NCBI GenBank assembly: GCA_029237695.1 | Contig: CM055269.1 | Span: 29,546,956 to 29,610,955 of the forward strand | Direction: 5' to 3' | DNA length: 64,000 nucleotides | Source: Conchocele bisecta | Taxonomy: Eukaryota; Mollusca; Bivalvia; Lucinida; Thyasiridae | In this document: one piece after another, positions 1 through 11,791 of the stretch | How positions within the stretch are numbered: the stretch's first letter is position 1 | How the letters are laid out: each line of letters starts with the position of its first letter | Notes under the pieces: model-generated | Told to the model about the DNA's origin: nothing | The model's database searches: none | The model's input: the letters and a program-made list of their open reading frames with translations, nothing else | Translations under genes and position numbers: made by a program

Positions 1-445
1 AGAGCAGATAACTCGGAACGTGAAACTCAGAACGTGACTGTTTATGTACCCATACCTTGTTATCTTCGAGAATGTATCGTTTGGATTTACTATGAGTGAA
101 GCATTACAAAGATTGTATTCGGCTCCCTTCCCATGTTTTGAAGTTGAATTTCCCATTTGATGTATTGAACAAAATGAAAAATGTAAATGGGAAATGGTAG
201 AATATATGCAAATGAAAAGTAGAATAAAAGATAGAAAAAAAATCTGATCTGCCGAGAAGCCGTCTGTTGACATTATCTTTTGTATTCTTCAAAATACCAC
301 TGCTGTACATTTGGCAGGCGGTCACAATTGTTACTTTCAAAATAGTATTTATTGCGGACTAAATTAAAATGCAAAGGTTGTAACAAATACGATAAAACAA
401 AAAAAGATTGCAGCATGTGTACCCGCAAGACTGCCTTTACACTAA
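1..445. other. AT-rich flank, nothing recognised
   Basis: No coding similarity, RNA gene or repeat with a second copy in the window was recognised here. The short open frames have no compositional or motif support. Confidence 0.5.
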
Positions 446-665
446 TACAGTGAAACCTCTCTAAACCCGACACACTGGGACGTTCCCAGGGTGTCCAGCT
501 TACAGAGGTTTTACTGTAAATCGGGCATTTGATCATTCTGAGCCATAATTGTGTGCTATGCGATCATGAACAGACATTATCACCTGAGATAAATGACCAA
601 GAAACTAATCAAAAATAAGATCACAGGTGTTTTCTTGGTGTCCGGTTTAGAGAGGTTCCACTGAA
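446..665. mobile_element. Tigger/pogo-like MITE (TA target site)
   Basis: The left end reads TA-CAGTGAAACCTCTCTAAAC and the right end is its inverted counterpart (TTTAGAGAGGTTCCACTG). The short interior has a second inverted segment (CTGGGACGTTCCCAG). CAGTG-type ends inside TA dinucleotides are typical of pogo/Tigger elements of the Tc1/mariner superfamily. At ~220 bp it has no coding capacity. Confidence 0.7.
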
Positions 666-1307
666 CAAGAATACAACACGCGGCTTCTCTGCAGATCAGT
701 GTAGAGAATTCATTGTTATTGGCACCCCATGTTTGTCGGGTGCCAAACGGATTGTAACCCAACACAACACGGACAGTGGTGTGTGAGTGACTGCATGCAA
801 TTATCTACTGAAAGTCAACAAATGTTTGAAAAATATTGCCTATTTGTTTAACACAAGGTGGGAAAGGAAGTCATGTCGTCTTCATTTTGTTTTTTAAACA
901 TTAACATGTTTAGGTAGCTGATTAGAATTGTCTCCAATGGATGTAGTTCTAATCTGTTGCTGAAACATATCTATGAAATGAAATAATACGATGCAGATGA
1001 TAACATTTGTTTCCCAGCCAGTAAAATCTTTTGTGTTGAGCCTACCTTTTGTATCTGCTTGGTCAATAGTAGGGGAATGCAATGAACAGCAGAACTGTTA
1101 CACGTTCAATAGTCGTGTATGGTTGCTAGATATTACATATATCGCACCATCTCTCCCGGGCTTGTGTCCCTTTACCATCCGACATAGGGGCTATATACCA
1201 TCGATAGGAATAAATATACACATACACGCATACATACAAACTGTAAGCCGGAGGGGTGGTGGGGAATATGTAGCATTGCTGCATTATACATATATTATAC
1301 ACTTAGT

Positions 1308-1685
1308 TTAACCCTTACAATGCTGAATTAGATTTTGTCGTCTGCTGTTTGTTTCATTCTTTTTTGTCTTTTTTTCTCATCAAAAGCGTGCTTTCACAGT
1401 ACTTTAGAATCAGTTCCAGTGGAAATGCTTCTAATATATTGTCGAACCAAGTTTTTTTTATACAGAAAGAAGACAACCCTTCCTACGCTGTTGACGGAAA
1501 TGGCCGTCTGCTGTTTTTCATTTTTGCCTTAATTCTTAACGAAAAACCTGTTTTGACACCACATGAGAATCGTCTCCAGTGGAGACGATTGTCATGTGAT
1601 GTCAAAATAGGTTTTCATCGAGATATATTGAAAATGAAACATTTCCAGCAGACGACAAAATTTAATTCAGCGTAGTAAGGGTTAA
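1308..1685. mobile_element. Family A foldback MITE, piggyBac-like (TTAA), composite copy
   Basis: Starts TTAACCCTTAC and ends GTAAGGGTTAA. Subterminal TTTTGTCGTCTGCTG and its complement CAGACGACAAAATTTAATTC sit at the two ends. An internal perfect hairpin is centred on CGTCTCCAGTGGAGACG (~1,570-1,590). Longer than its relatives because it appears to combine two element halves. TTAA flanks plus CCC-starting ends are the piggyBac signature. Confidence 0.7.
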
Positions 1686-2428
1686 CTATAAAGGCTGAAA
1701 CCGTTACATCTAAAAGTCAAGACGAGAACATTGATACTGTAGATGTAAATTCTTACTGGTGAATTATTAGAATGTCCGTTTCTTTTACTGCAGAGCTAGT
1801 GTAAAACTAATCTGGGATCTTGTATGACTGGGATTAAAGAATGTAGACATGGTGAAATTGTGTAGCTGCTCATATCTTACACATTTTCTGTAACAGAACT
1901 TAGCCATTTATTTCAATTTGTTGTAAATTATTCCCTTTGTACATACCATAATGATGCCAGATCATAGCAATCTTTACTACAATAGCTTCTAGCTGCACTC
2001 GCTGCAGACTGCTTCAAGGTCGAAGGTCGCGTACATTGTCATTTAAAAATAGAATATGAATAGCAGGGACATTATATAACTGAACAGTAAATATATTAAT
2101 AACATCATCTACATGTTCATGACCAATCGACCTTGAAACAGCCGAGCCCGAGCCTCAACTTCTTGTTCATGTCTTGTTAGTTATTTGACACATTTGCTGC
2201 CAGATACGGAGCCATTCTTTCATGTAGGTTGGTGTGGATCTTGTGGTTTACGGGAACACCTGGCACCAGGTCCTGATATTGCAGATTTAATGCTGAATTT
2301 TCAATTTCCTTCATTGGTATTTGCCGACTGGTTCTTCCTAGTCACCCGTCCGAGCTAGAAGAGGCTATACCACCATTATAATCCCATTGATTCCTTTTAT
2401 GGAGGAAGGATAGCTCTGTATGTGGCAG

Positions 2429-2643
2429 TTAACCCTTCGAATGCGGGAAACAAAAATTGTCGTTTGCTGTGTTTTTTCATATTTAGTCTTTTCTCTCGGT
2501 AAAAACATGGTTTGACAGCACTTCAGAATAATTTCCATTCGGAAATGATTCTAAAGTGCTGTCAAACCATGTTTTTCGGGAGAAAAATGGAAAATTAAAA
2601 AATAAACAGACGACAAAATTTAATTCAGCATTGTAAGGGTTAA
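2429..2643. mobile_element. Family A foldback MITE, piggyBac-like
   Basis: TTAA at both ends (TTAACCCTTCGAATGC ... GCATTGTAAGGGTTAA). The core is a long hairpin around ATTTCCATTCGGAAATGATTC with CAGCACTT arms. This is the best-preserved copy in the window. Confidence 0.75.
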
Positions 2644-2988
2644 TTGGTATGCTTGTAGCAATACAAGTGATTATTATTGTGACCCGTTCCTTCTGTGAGT
2701 CAGTTTGACCGTGTGGAATTGTGTATCTTAGCCTAGTATTGTTTCATATATGGGCTTCCTCCTGTTTCTATGGAAATGTAACACAAATTACATGAATGAT
2801 GTGTATTCTTCGTGAAGTACTGCCAAGTACTACCTTCAACATATCTACGTGATTGACCGACGTCGAGAGAAAACCAAAAGCAGTAGACCATCTTCTGTCT
2901 GGCACTGACCGTGTAATATGCGTTCACTTTTATGTACAATTCTAGAACAACTTAAGGCACTGGAGCAATGTGGCTCTTAGTAATTTTT

Positions 2989-3169
2989 GGACCCTTGAAA
3001 TGCGTGAAATGAAAATTGTGGTCAGCTGTAGTTTTATTTGTTGTCTTCTTGCTAACCGCATAAGAATCATTTCCATTGTAACATGCTGTCATAGCATGTT
3101 TATGCTGAGAAAAATTGAAAATATAATATTACAGCTGACGACAACATAATTCAGCATTGTCGGTGTTAA
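2989..3169. mobile_element. Family A MITE, diverged
   Basis: Degenerate copy with GACCCTTGAAATGCGTG on the left and CAGCATTGTCGGTGTTAA on the right. The hairpin core is partly eroded. Its right TTAA is shared with the next copy. Confidence 0.55.
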
Positions 3170-3348
3170 CCTTGTTGTTGTCTGCTGTGTTTTTTTCATA
3201 TTTTGTCTTTTCTCTCGGTAAAAACATGGTTTGACAGCACTTCAGAATCATTTCCATTTGGAAATGATTCTAAAGTGCTGCCAAACCATGTTTTTCAGGA
3301 GAAAAATGGAAAATAAAAAATAAACAGCAGACGACAAAATTTAATAAG
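3166..3348. mobile_element. Family A MITE, right end lost
   Basis: Begins at the shared TTAA with TTGTCTGCTGTG and keeps the ATTTCCATTTGGAAATG hairpin. It stops after GACGACAAAATTTAATAAGG without the usual right terminus. Confidence 0.6.
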
Positions 3349-4427
3349 GTGCTCATCAATCCTGTTGATTGAGCCAGTACATTGAAATACTTACAGTCAC
3401 CATGGTAACAACTATGTACTAGCGGCCAGTCACAGTCAATGGCACGGCTGTATGCGAGCTCCCATGTACTGGGTAAATCGAGTTGAAAAAAGTTTTTATT
3501 ATTAATCTATAGATCAAAGTCATTTGATTGGGCGTCTGTACATATTACCCATGATGCTGTATTCTGTGTATCCAGCTCACGTTATGCCTTGTATTGGTTT
3601 GCACGATTCATCACCATGACGACTCGCAGCTACTTGTTGCCTTGGTGATGAGGCATGCTTGCCTGTAACCATGGCAATATCATTGGGGATGTTTGTGTTG
3701 GATGTAAATTATTTTTCTTTATTTAGTTTATACGTAGAGTTTTTATTTAAACCTAGACTGACGTGACTCCATACTTTATATCAAGCAGTCCTGCCTCCTC
3801 GCTCGCTGCAGAATTGATATACAAAACTGCTGCTTGTGTTTGTTGATCAGATCAACTAAACCAGTGCAGTCACGCATGTATACCTAAACTATAATTGCAT
3901 GTGTATCCGGACTCACATGTTCAATTGAATTGAAAACAAACCCAACCCACAATACTTCTAGCACTGTTGTCTTCCAAAATTTGTGATTTAAATAATATTC
4001 TAGCATTTAGGTATACATGTGTTGACGGACTAATGACCGTATAATACCGGTAACTAAACTTGGCCTACGTGAATGTGATGTACTGTGGGATGAAGTGCAC
4101 TTGTGACCAGTGTATCCCAAGATCAACCTGTATCTATGTAGTCCGATTGGGGCCTACTTTATTGTCGATTGTATCACTAAGGATGCTAATAAGGTGCTCA
4201 TCAAGCTACAATAATGGCCTAGTTGATCTGGAGTGACACTGGTCAAGAAGTCATTGAGGCCCATTTTGTCACGTAGACTGCGGGTGAACTGGCCTGACGA
4301 TGCCCGGATTAGGACTGTGGGTCTCGGTATCCTTGATACGGAGCCCTCGGACTTCGTATCGATGAGCGTACAGTACCGGCCTCCGCACAATAATCACGGG
4401 CTCCCGTTGATTCCAGTTGCTTCGTGT
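3349..4427. other. Intergenic, no gene seen
   Basis: The 14-base string AAGGTGCTCATCAA occurs at ~3,347 and ~4,192. The stretch 4,200-4,400 is more GC-rich and open in two frames, but I recognise no family and find no exon signals. Confidence 0.4.
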
Positions 4428-4439
4428 CTACCAGTCAAG

Positions 4440-4839
4440 AGTGGGTGGTAGGTGGGAGCATGCGATGGGTAATTTAACGATCGGGGTTCATCCTTACCGG
4501 AATCCCGACTGGAGACCTGGTTTGGCCCTCACATACGTCTTTTGCATTTTGTATGTGACAGTTGAATCCGGTTATACCCCTTATAAGAATAATCCTACTG
4601 GTATTACTTTTAAATAGGGGAAGGGGCCAAGTGACTTTGGTGCGGTATGGACCTGGTACCAGGTCAGGTTATTCTAATTTCAGGGCTGAATATGTTGTAT
4701 CTCGATGTAAATATTCCGTTCTGATTTTGGGATTTTCCCCCCAATGCAGCAGGTTAAAACGGGATCGAACCTGTTTGCCCGGCCTTACATGACCTTAGCT
4801 GTTGATAGGCCGTTAAACACCAATAAACAAACAAACAAA
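4440..4839 (+). mobile_element. SINE H, CAAA-tailed
   Basis: Head GTGGGTGGTAGGTGGGAGC, body TTCATCCTTACCGGAATCCCG, 3' end CTGTTGATAGGCCGTTAAAC then a (CAAA)n tail. Flanked by near-identical 12-bp duplications, CTACCAGTCAAG (4,428-4,439) and CTACCTGTCAAG (4,840-4,851), as expected from target-primed insertion. A degenerate B-box-like GGGGTTCATCC is present. The subclass is not certain. Confidence 0.75.
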
Positions 4840-4851
4840 CTACCTGTCAAG

Positions 4852-5888
4852 GCCAGGCTATACTTTTAACTTGATTCCATATGAGCTGCCGACTGATGAA
4901 AGGGACCCTACAACATCTGCAACGATTGTATCCCCCGATTCATGCTGTCTGATCTAGTTGATTTACTGAGAGATAGGATGATACTTCATTGACTGAATGG
5001 CAAACAACATAGGCCCAGGTCAGACTGCACGGATGCGCAGACTGCACGGATGCGCAGGCTGATCTGGGGCTATGCTGTTCGTAAAAGTTGTAAGGTCCTT
5101 TATGTTAGTCTGTGCCTCATACATAAATACATTTCTGGTAACTTATTCATAAATAAATGTAAATTGTTGTTGCTTGAATTCTGAAATTTTCTAGAAAATA
5201 CCAAACAGTGTGTACCCTGATTGGAATGATCGGAGTCTGCTCTGTTCATACAAGCAATAAGCTCATTGCATGACACAAATATTCATGAACTAGGCATGTA
5301 TCAATGAATGATAAAATCACTAGTTATTTGTACACCTAGTCTGTATTTTTTTACGCAACTCTGTCAAAGTTTACACCATCTATATTCGTGATCTGTATTG
5401 CATTCTGTGTCTTTTAGTGTTGAAGTGTGTTTGTGCTTATGCAAAACAAAAATATCTATTTATAGCTGCAGTTTGTGAATCAACAAAACATCTCCCGTCC
5501 TCGAGATAATATGCCCTGCTTTGGTGGTATTGATTTAAATTTGTTTTTAAATTCAATAATTATCTCACAACACCCCCACAATGCTGAATGAAATTTTATT
5601 TAATTTTTTCTCTCAATAAGAGGTATTATTTTACAGCAGATGGACATGTAATTAAAACCTATTTGTGTTGAGAATAATGAAGTTTTGGGGAAAAAAAATA
5701 GATGTGTCAGGTTGATAAACGTTTCACTCGGGCACAAATATTTCTAAACTACAGTCTCTAAATGCTGCCAATTCTAGAGCATATTAACTTATTGATGGAT
5801 ACATCGAGGTTGGTGTCTTGGGAAACGTGGCTTGCCATGTAACAAACATATTGTATCGTTGTTTGTCTCAAAGCATGCAGGATGATCA
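4852..5888. other. Intergenic, minor repeat fragments
   Basis: GACTGCACGGATGCGCA is repeated in tandem at ~5,020-5,055 and belongs to the family L palindrome. A worn family A fragment (ACAATGCTGAATGAAATT) lies near 5,578. Otherwise AT-rich without recognised features. Confidence 0.4.
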
Positions 5889-6021
5889 GGGGGTCGTTTC
5901 ACTAAACTTTGTACGACTAAAATGTTTGTAAGTGCTAAATTATGATAGTCTGTAAATTCCACATTAACAACGTTTTCTTCTAAACAATTTTAGTCGTACG
6001 AAGTTTAGTGAAACAGTCCCC
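5889..6021. mobile_element. Family J MITE, short form
   Basis: Terminal inverted repeats GTTTCACTAAACTTTGTACG ... CGTACGAAGTTTAGTGAAAC, about 35 bp each. This copy lacks the central ATTTACATTTATTGAGCATA hairpin seen in the 50.5 and 63.0 kb copies. Confidence 0.75.
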
Positions 6022-6882
6022 AGAGCTCTGAAAGTTTTAATATCCTGATGCCAGGCGCTCCTATTGTGTGCCCATGCTGGTTACCCATGTCGTGTTTCCC
6101 GATACACCGACTCGTATAGTCTTCCGTGATTCGACAAAAAGCAGCGTAGTTGTGTGTGCAGCTGGGCGACATGTTAGTTAATTACCTCCGTACTTTGTTA
6201 TAGTCTGCTGCCGGCAGTTTCATATTCATAATGGCTTGGTGAGCAAGATGGCCGCCGTACTGTGCATATGATATGCGGAGCACAGCTCAGCCTCGGCCAA
6301 TCAAACTGCATGATTTTGAGCTTGAGAACAGAGTATGTGCTCGACATTTTTATGTGCACATGCTTTTGTTGCTGCACACTGTAATTACAGGCTAGAAATA
6401 TGTATATATTTGGCCTAAATAAGTCCTGACTTTTTTTCCCAAATATTTTGGAGGTGTTTGCATGCACAGTATGGAAGCGTTCTTCTGGTCGAGTCAAGTT
6501 GCTTTTGCTGATTAACACATAGACACCCATTTACCCTGTTTTATATAGGAACAAATCTATAAATCATGACTTTAACCAGCAATTAAATTGGAATAAAATT
6601 AATTAAAAAAAGTATAAATCTGATTTCTTGTCTTTTGCTGTCCAAAACTTGATGTGAGCAAATGTGAGTATGACAGGAGAAAATAGTTATATGGGTAGCA
6701 TACTACCACTGTCTGATGAAAGATCTAGAATATGTTTGTCAGATTGGTGTTTGGCTGATGCGCAAATGATTTGGACCTACCGGTACACCCATTGCCAATA
6801 AAGGGAATAACAGTTCTGCTTCCCATAGACCTGCATGTAAAACATGTTTGGTTTTAATCCAATATTTATTTAACTATTAATT
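6022..6882. other. Intergenic, nothing recognised
   Basis: A minus-strand open frame (~6,198-6,530) has no recognisable domain. No duplicated repeat was seen. Confidence 0.4.
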
Positions 6883-7400
6883 GTATCCCCCGGACTCCGT
6901 CGGGGGATACTATGGATTTGACCGCGCCGCGTCCGCCGCAGACACTTCTTGTCCGGAGCATAACTCGAACACCCTTTGGAATATTTTCATGAAACTTCAC
7001 ACATGCATAGACCACGACCCGAAGGTGTGTCGCGCACAAGAATGACAACTCTTGTATAGCTAATTTTTTAGTTATCTCCCTGTTTTGTTTCGCGCACTGA
7101 TTGACCATAACTCGACCACCCTTTGGAATATTTTTATGAAACTTAACACATTCAATTAGACCACGAACCGAAGGTGTCGTGCACAAGAATGACAACTCTT
7201 GCATAGCTAATTTTTTAGTTATCTCCCTTTTTTGTTTTCGCTCACTGATTTCCTGTCCGGAGCATAACTCGACCACCCTTTGGAATATTTTCATGAAACT
7301 TCACACATGCATAGACCACGACCCGGAGGTGTGTCGTGCACAAGAATGACAACTCTTGCGTAGCTAATTTTTGAGTTATCTCCCTTTTTTGTTTTGCGCA
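6883..7400 (+). repeat. Family K modular element, three ~150-bp units
   Basis: A 5' hairpin (GTATCCCCC at 6,883, GGGGGATAC at 6,902) is followed by about three tandem units. Each holds GGAGCATAACTCGA, CCCTTTGGAATATTTT, AAACTTCACACATGCATAG and AGTTATCTCCCT. Same family as the copy broken by another element at 11.7-15.2 kb. The open frames over it are repeat-derived. Confidence 0.7.
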
Positions 7401-7775
7401 CTCTACAAACTGGACAATAATGCATGAAGACCTGTTTTCTCGTCTGCTCTGTACACCTTTTCTCGTGTGCTCTGTACACCTTACCTGTAGAGAGAACAAT
7501 AGAGACTGGGAGAACCATGTGCTAGCATGGGCTAGCATGTGCAGATGTCCAGTGCTTGACCACTGTTGACCAGGTAATTTATACAGGTAAATTACCACAT
7601 TGGATATTACATTGAAAATATTGTGGCATTATGTGGACCTGTGCAGATATATGTAGATGAATATAGGACTATTAAAAAAAAATATCTGGGCTCCAGTAGC
7701 AAGCATTATTATTTTTAAACTTTTTTTTTCCATTTTTTTTTTTCATTTTTTTTTTCAAATTATTTTTCAGTTGTC

Positions 7776-8907
7776 AGCCAGGTTTTTTAAAAAAAAATCC
7801 AGGCTATTGGATTGGCGAAAGCCGGGCGGGCGGGCGGGCAGCGTCCACAATCAATGTTAAGTTTTCGTGTTTGAGTCCATTTCTTTGTTACTGTACCACC
7901 TAGGACCACCAAACTTTCACAGCTTCATAATCAAGGGGTGCTCACCACATATCACTATCCAACATGTACTTTTTATTTTTAACTTCACCCATTTTTTCCG
8001 CGCAGTCGACTTAGCCATTTTCAATGTTAAGTTTTCGCGTTTACAATGTTAAATTTTCGTGTTTAAGTCCATTTCTTTGGTACTGTACCACCTAGGACCA
8101 CCAAACTTTCACAGCTTCATAACCAAGGGGTGCCTACCACATACAACTATCCAACATGTGACCATTTTTTTACCTTCACCTTTTATTTCTACGTAATTGA
8201 CTTAGCCATTTTCAACATTAACTTTTTAACGTACGTCTGGTTAAAGTTTTTTGGTTAAAACTTTTTCATTATACTATATCTCTGCAACTGCTTCGCCCAT
8301 TACCTTGAAACTTCACATGGGTGTTTATCAGCATCCATATTTTCATTCTAACCCCCAACCGTGCGGCCCCTGTGCCCAATGTCAAGGTCAAATTACTTTG
8401 AATTTTTTTGTTAAAGTTTTTTTCGTCGTGTACTATATCTCTGCAACTGCTTCACCCAATACCTTGATACTTCACATGGGTGTTTATCATCATTGTCGCA
8501 CCTGCTTGCGGAAAGCGCGATCCTGTGCCCAATGTCAAGGTCAAATTACTTTGAATTTTTATTTTTTTGTTAAAGTTTTTTCGTGTACTATATCTCTGCA
8601 ACTGCTTCACCCAATACCTTGATACTTCACATGGGTGTTTATCATCATTGTCGCACCTGCTTGCGGAAAGCGCGATATCGTCGGCATTTTGGCATACGTC
8701 CGTCCGTTTGTCCGTGTGTCCGGTTAAAGATTTTTGGTTAAAGTTTTTCCATCTACTATATCTATTTTTTTAGTGTCCATGCCTCGCCCCAAGGCGCGAC
8801 ATGCAGGCCACGGCCATCTAGTCTACAAAAAGTGGGTATAATTATGTTATCCAAGTGTCTATGCTTGGAAAAAACCTGACCTTCGTGGCTTTGCCTCGTT
8901 TCTTGTT
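7776..8907 (+). mobile_element. Family D modular element, copy 1
   Basis: Begins AGCCAGG-T(n)-A(n)-TCCAGGCT, a strong terminal hairpin, then a GGGC tract and header modules (CACCTAGGACCACC). Three ~120-150-bp modules follow, carrying TATATCTCTGCAACTGCTTC, ACTTCACATGGGTGTTTATC and CAATGTCAAGGTCAAATTAC. A CCGTCC stretch and the tail CTTCGTGGCTTTGCC...TTCTTGTT end it. No protein-coding capacity. Confidence 0.75.
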
Positions 8908-9152
8908 GTCTAGTAGCATAAGGTCGTAAGTGCTATATACAGACTATTCACCTGTGCATGTGCTAGCATGTGCAACTGACCACTGACCACTTACAGGTAA
9001 TTTATACAGGTAAATGATTATATTACATTTCCGTAAACGTGTTTGAAAATATTGTTGGCAATATGTGGACCTGTGTATATATGATATTGTAGATAAATAT
9101 AGGACTATTAAAAAACATTCTGGGCTCCAGTAGGGAGCATTATTCTTTTATT

Positions 9153-10286
9153 AGCCAGGTTTTTTGAAAAAAAATCCAGGCTATTGGATTGGCGAAAGCC
9201 GGGCGGGCGGGCGGGCGCAATGTTAAGTTTTCGTGTTTAAGTCCATTTCTTTGGTACTGTACCACCTAGGACCACCAAACTTTCACAGCTTCATAACCAA
9301 GGGGTGCCTACCACATACAACTATCCAACATGTGACCATTTTTTTACCTTCAACCTATTATTTCTACGTAATTGCAACTGCTCGCATTACCTTAAACTTC
9401 ACATGACATGACAATGGTGAGAAGTTTATCATCATCCATATTTTCATTCTAACCCCCAACCGTGCGCCCCTTGCCCAATGTCAAGGTCAAATTACTTTCA
9501 TATTTTTGTTAAAGTTTTTTTCGTTACTATATCTCGCAACGCTTCCACCCAAACCTTGAACTTCACATGGGTGTTTCATCATTGTCGCACCTGCTTGCGG
9601 AAAGCGAGATCCTGTGCCCAATGTCAAGGTCAAAATACTCTTTGAATTTTTTTGTTAAAGTTTTTTCGTGTACATATATCTCTGTCAACTGCTTCACCAA
9701 TACCTTGATACTTCACATGGGGTTTATCAACATTGTGTACCTGCTTGCGGACAGCGCGATCCAGTGCCCAAGGTCAATTACTTTGAATTATTTGTTAAAG
9801 TTTTTTCGTGTACTATGTCTCTGCAATAGCTTCACCCAATACCTTGATACATCACATGGGTGTCTATCAACAATGTCGCACCTCTTGCGAAGCGCGATCC
9901 GAGCCCTATTGTCAAGTACAAATTACTTTGAATTTTTTGTTAAAAGTTTTTTCGTTACTATATCCTCAGGCAACTAGCTTCACCCAATACCTTATACTTC
10001 ACATGGGTGTATTTTATCATCATTGTCGCACCTGCTTGCGGAAAGCGCGAGAAATCCGTCGGCATTTTGGCAATACGTCCGTCCCCCGTTTGTCCTGTGT
10101 CCCGTTAAAGTTTTTTTGGTTACAGTTTTTTCCATCTACTATATCTATTTTTTTAGTGTCCATGCCTCGCCCAAGGCGCGACATGCAAGGCACGGCCAAA
10201 CTAGTCTACAAAAAGTGGGTATAATTATGTTATCCAATGTCCATGCTTGAAAAACTGGCCTTCGTGGCTTTGCCTCGTTTCTTGTT
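9153..10286 (+). mobile_element. Family D modular element, copy 2 (indel-rich)
   Basis: Same start hairpin and TTCTTGTT tail as copy 1. It is full of isolated base losses and gains against copies 1, 3 and 4 (for example ACTATATCTCGCAACGC), more than expected for such recent tandem copies. Confidence 0.75.
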
Positions 10287-10562
10287 TATGTCATAGTAAA
10301 AAAAGGCCAACATATGGGGTCCGTAAGTGCTATATACAGACTATTCAACGCTGTGCATGTCTAGCATGTGCAAACTGACCACTGACCACTTACAGGTAAT
10401 TTCATACAGGTAAATTATTATATGTACATTTCGTAAACTGTGTTGAAAATATTGTGGCAATATGTGGACCTGTGTATATACGATATGTAGATAAATATAG
10501 GACTATTATTAAAAAAACATTCTGGGGCTCCAGTAGGGAGCAATTATTCTTTTAATTTTTTT

Positions 10563-11502
10563 AGCCAGGTTTTTTGAAAAAAAATCCAGGCTATTTTGAT
10601 TGGCGAAACCCGCGGGCGGGCGGGGCGGGCGGGCGGGCGGGCGGGCGCAATGTTAAGTTTTCGTGTTTAAGTCCATTTCTTTGGTACTGTACCACCTAGG
10701 ACCACCAAACTTTCACAGCTTCATACCAAGGGGTGCTACCACATACAACTATCCAACATGTGATCATTTTTTTACCTTCACCTATTATTTTTTACGTAAT
10801 TGACTTAGCCATTTTCAACGTTAACTTTTTAACGTACGTCTGGTTAAAGTTTTTTGGTTAAAACTTTTTCGTATACTATATCTCTGCAACTGCTTCGCCC
10901 ATTACCTTGAAACTTCACATGGGTGTTTATCATCATCCATATTTTCATTCTAATCCCCCAAACCGTGGCGGGCCCCCTGTGCCCAATGTCAAGGTTCAAA
11001 TTACTTTCAATATTTTTGTTAAAGTTTTTTCGTACTATCTCTGCAACTGCTTCACCCAATACCTTGATACTTCACATGGGTGTTTATCATCATTTGTCGC
11101 ACCTGCTTGCGGACAGCGCGATCCTGTGCCCAATGTCAAGGTCAAATTTACTTGAATTTTTTTGTTAAAGTTTTTTCGTGTACTATATCTCTGCAACTGC
11201 TTCACCCAACACCTTGATACTTCACATGGGTGTTTATCATCATTGTCACACCTGCTTGCGGAAAGCGCGATATCGTCGGCATTTTGGCATACGTCCGTCC
11301 GTTCGTCCGTGTGTCCGGTTAAAGTTTTTTGGTTAAAGTTTTTCCATCTACTATATCTACTTTTTTAGTGTCCATGCCTCGCCCCAAGGCGCGACATGCA
11401 GGCCACGGCCATCTAGTCTACAAAATGTAGGTATAATTATGTTATCCAAGTGTCTATGCTTGGAAAAAACCTGGCCTTCGTGGCTTTGCCTCGTTTCTTG
11501 TT
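10563..11502 (+). mobile_element. Family D modular element, copy 3
   Basis: Starts AGCCAGG/TCCAGGC hairpin with an expanded GGGC run (10,611-10,648) and ends CCTCGTTTCTTGTT. Modules as in copy 1. Confidence 0.75.
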
Positions 11503-11558
11503 TTGTCTAGTAGCATAAGGTCGTAAGTGCTATATACAGACTATTATCATATAATAAA

Positions 11559-11624
11559 ACAATTATTGACTAGTGAGCCATAGAATATAATCTGATATTC
11601 TATGGCTCACTAGTCAATAATTGT
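11559..11624. repeat. Perfect inverted repeat, 30-bp arms, 6-bp loop
   Basis: Left arm 11,559-11,588 (ACAATTATTGACTAGTGAGC...), loop AATCTG, right arm 11,595-11,624 as its exact reverse complement. It lies directly beyond the third ~1.4-kb block. Confidence 0.85.
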
Positions 11625-11791
11625 ATAATATGTTCGGGCCAGTGAAAATTGCTTTCGGGCCCAGGCTCAAGGTCAAGGCGGGACAAGGCGAGGCATCTGA
11701 TTCCGCGGAATTCTTGTTTACTTATCTCCCTTTGTTGTTTCGTGCTCTGATTTTGTATCCAGAGCATAACTCCAACCCCTTTGGAATATTT

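Larger units (their letters stand above)
7510..11545 (+). repeat. Tandem triplication of a ~1.4-kb block
   Basis: Three consecutive blocks (boundaries near 8,950 and 10,345) share the same order: TGCTAGCATGTGC, ACAGGTAATTTATACAGG, AATATAGGACTATT, CTGGGCTCCAGTAG, a complete family D element, then GTGCTATATACAGACTATT. The D elements start 1,377 and 1,410 bp apart. The same D insertion is present in all three blocks, so the block was amplified after insertion. Blocks 2 and 3 carry many single-base indels. Confidence 0.8.

Noticed and set aside
4233..4451. GC-richer region open on both strands
   Set aside because: No conserved domain and no splice sites. The frame runs into the SINE. Kept only as unassigned sequence.
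6866..7598. Overlapping minus-strand frames of 75-142 codons with repeated CVKFHENIPKG
   Set aside because: The repeated peptide simply mirrors the tandem family K units.
8251..11368. Several 70-140-codon + strand frames with repeated LQLLHP / HMGVYHH peptides
   Set aside because: They follow the D-element modules, change frame between copies, and have no start, splice or domain support.
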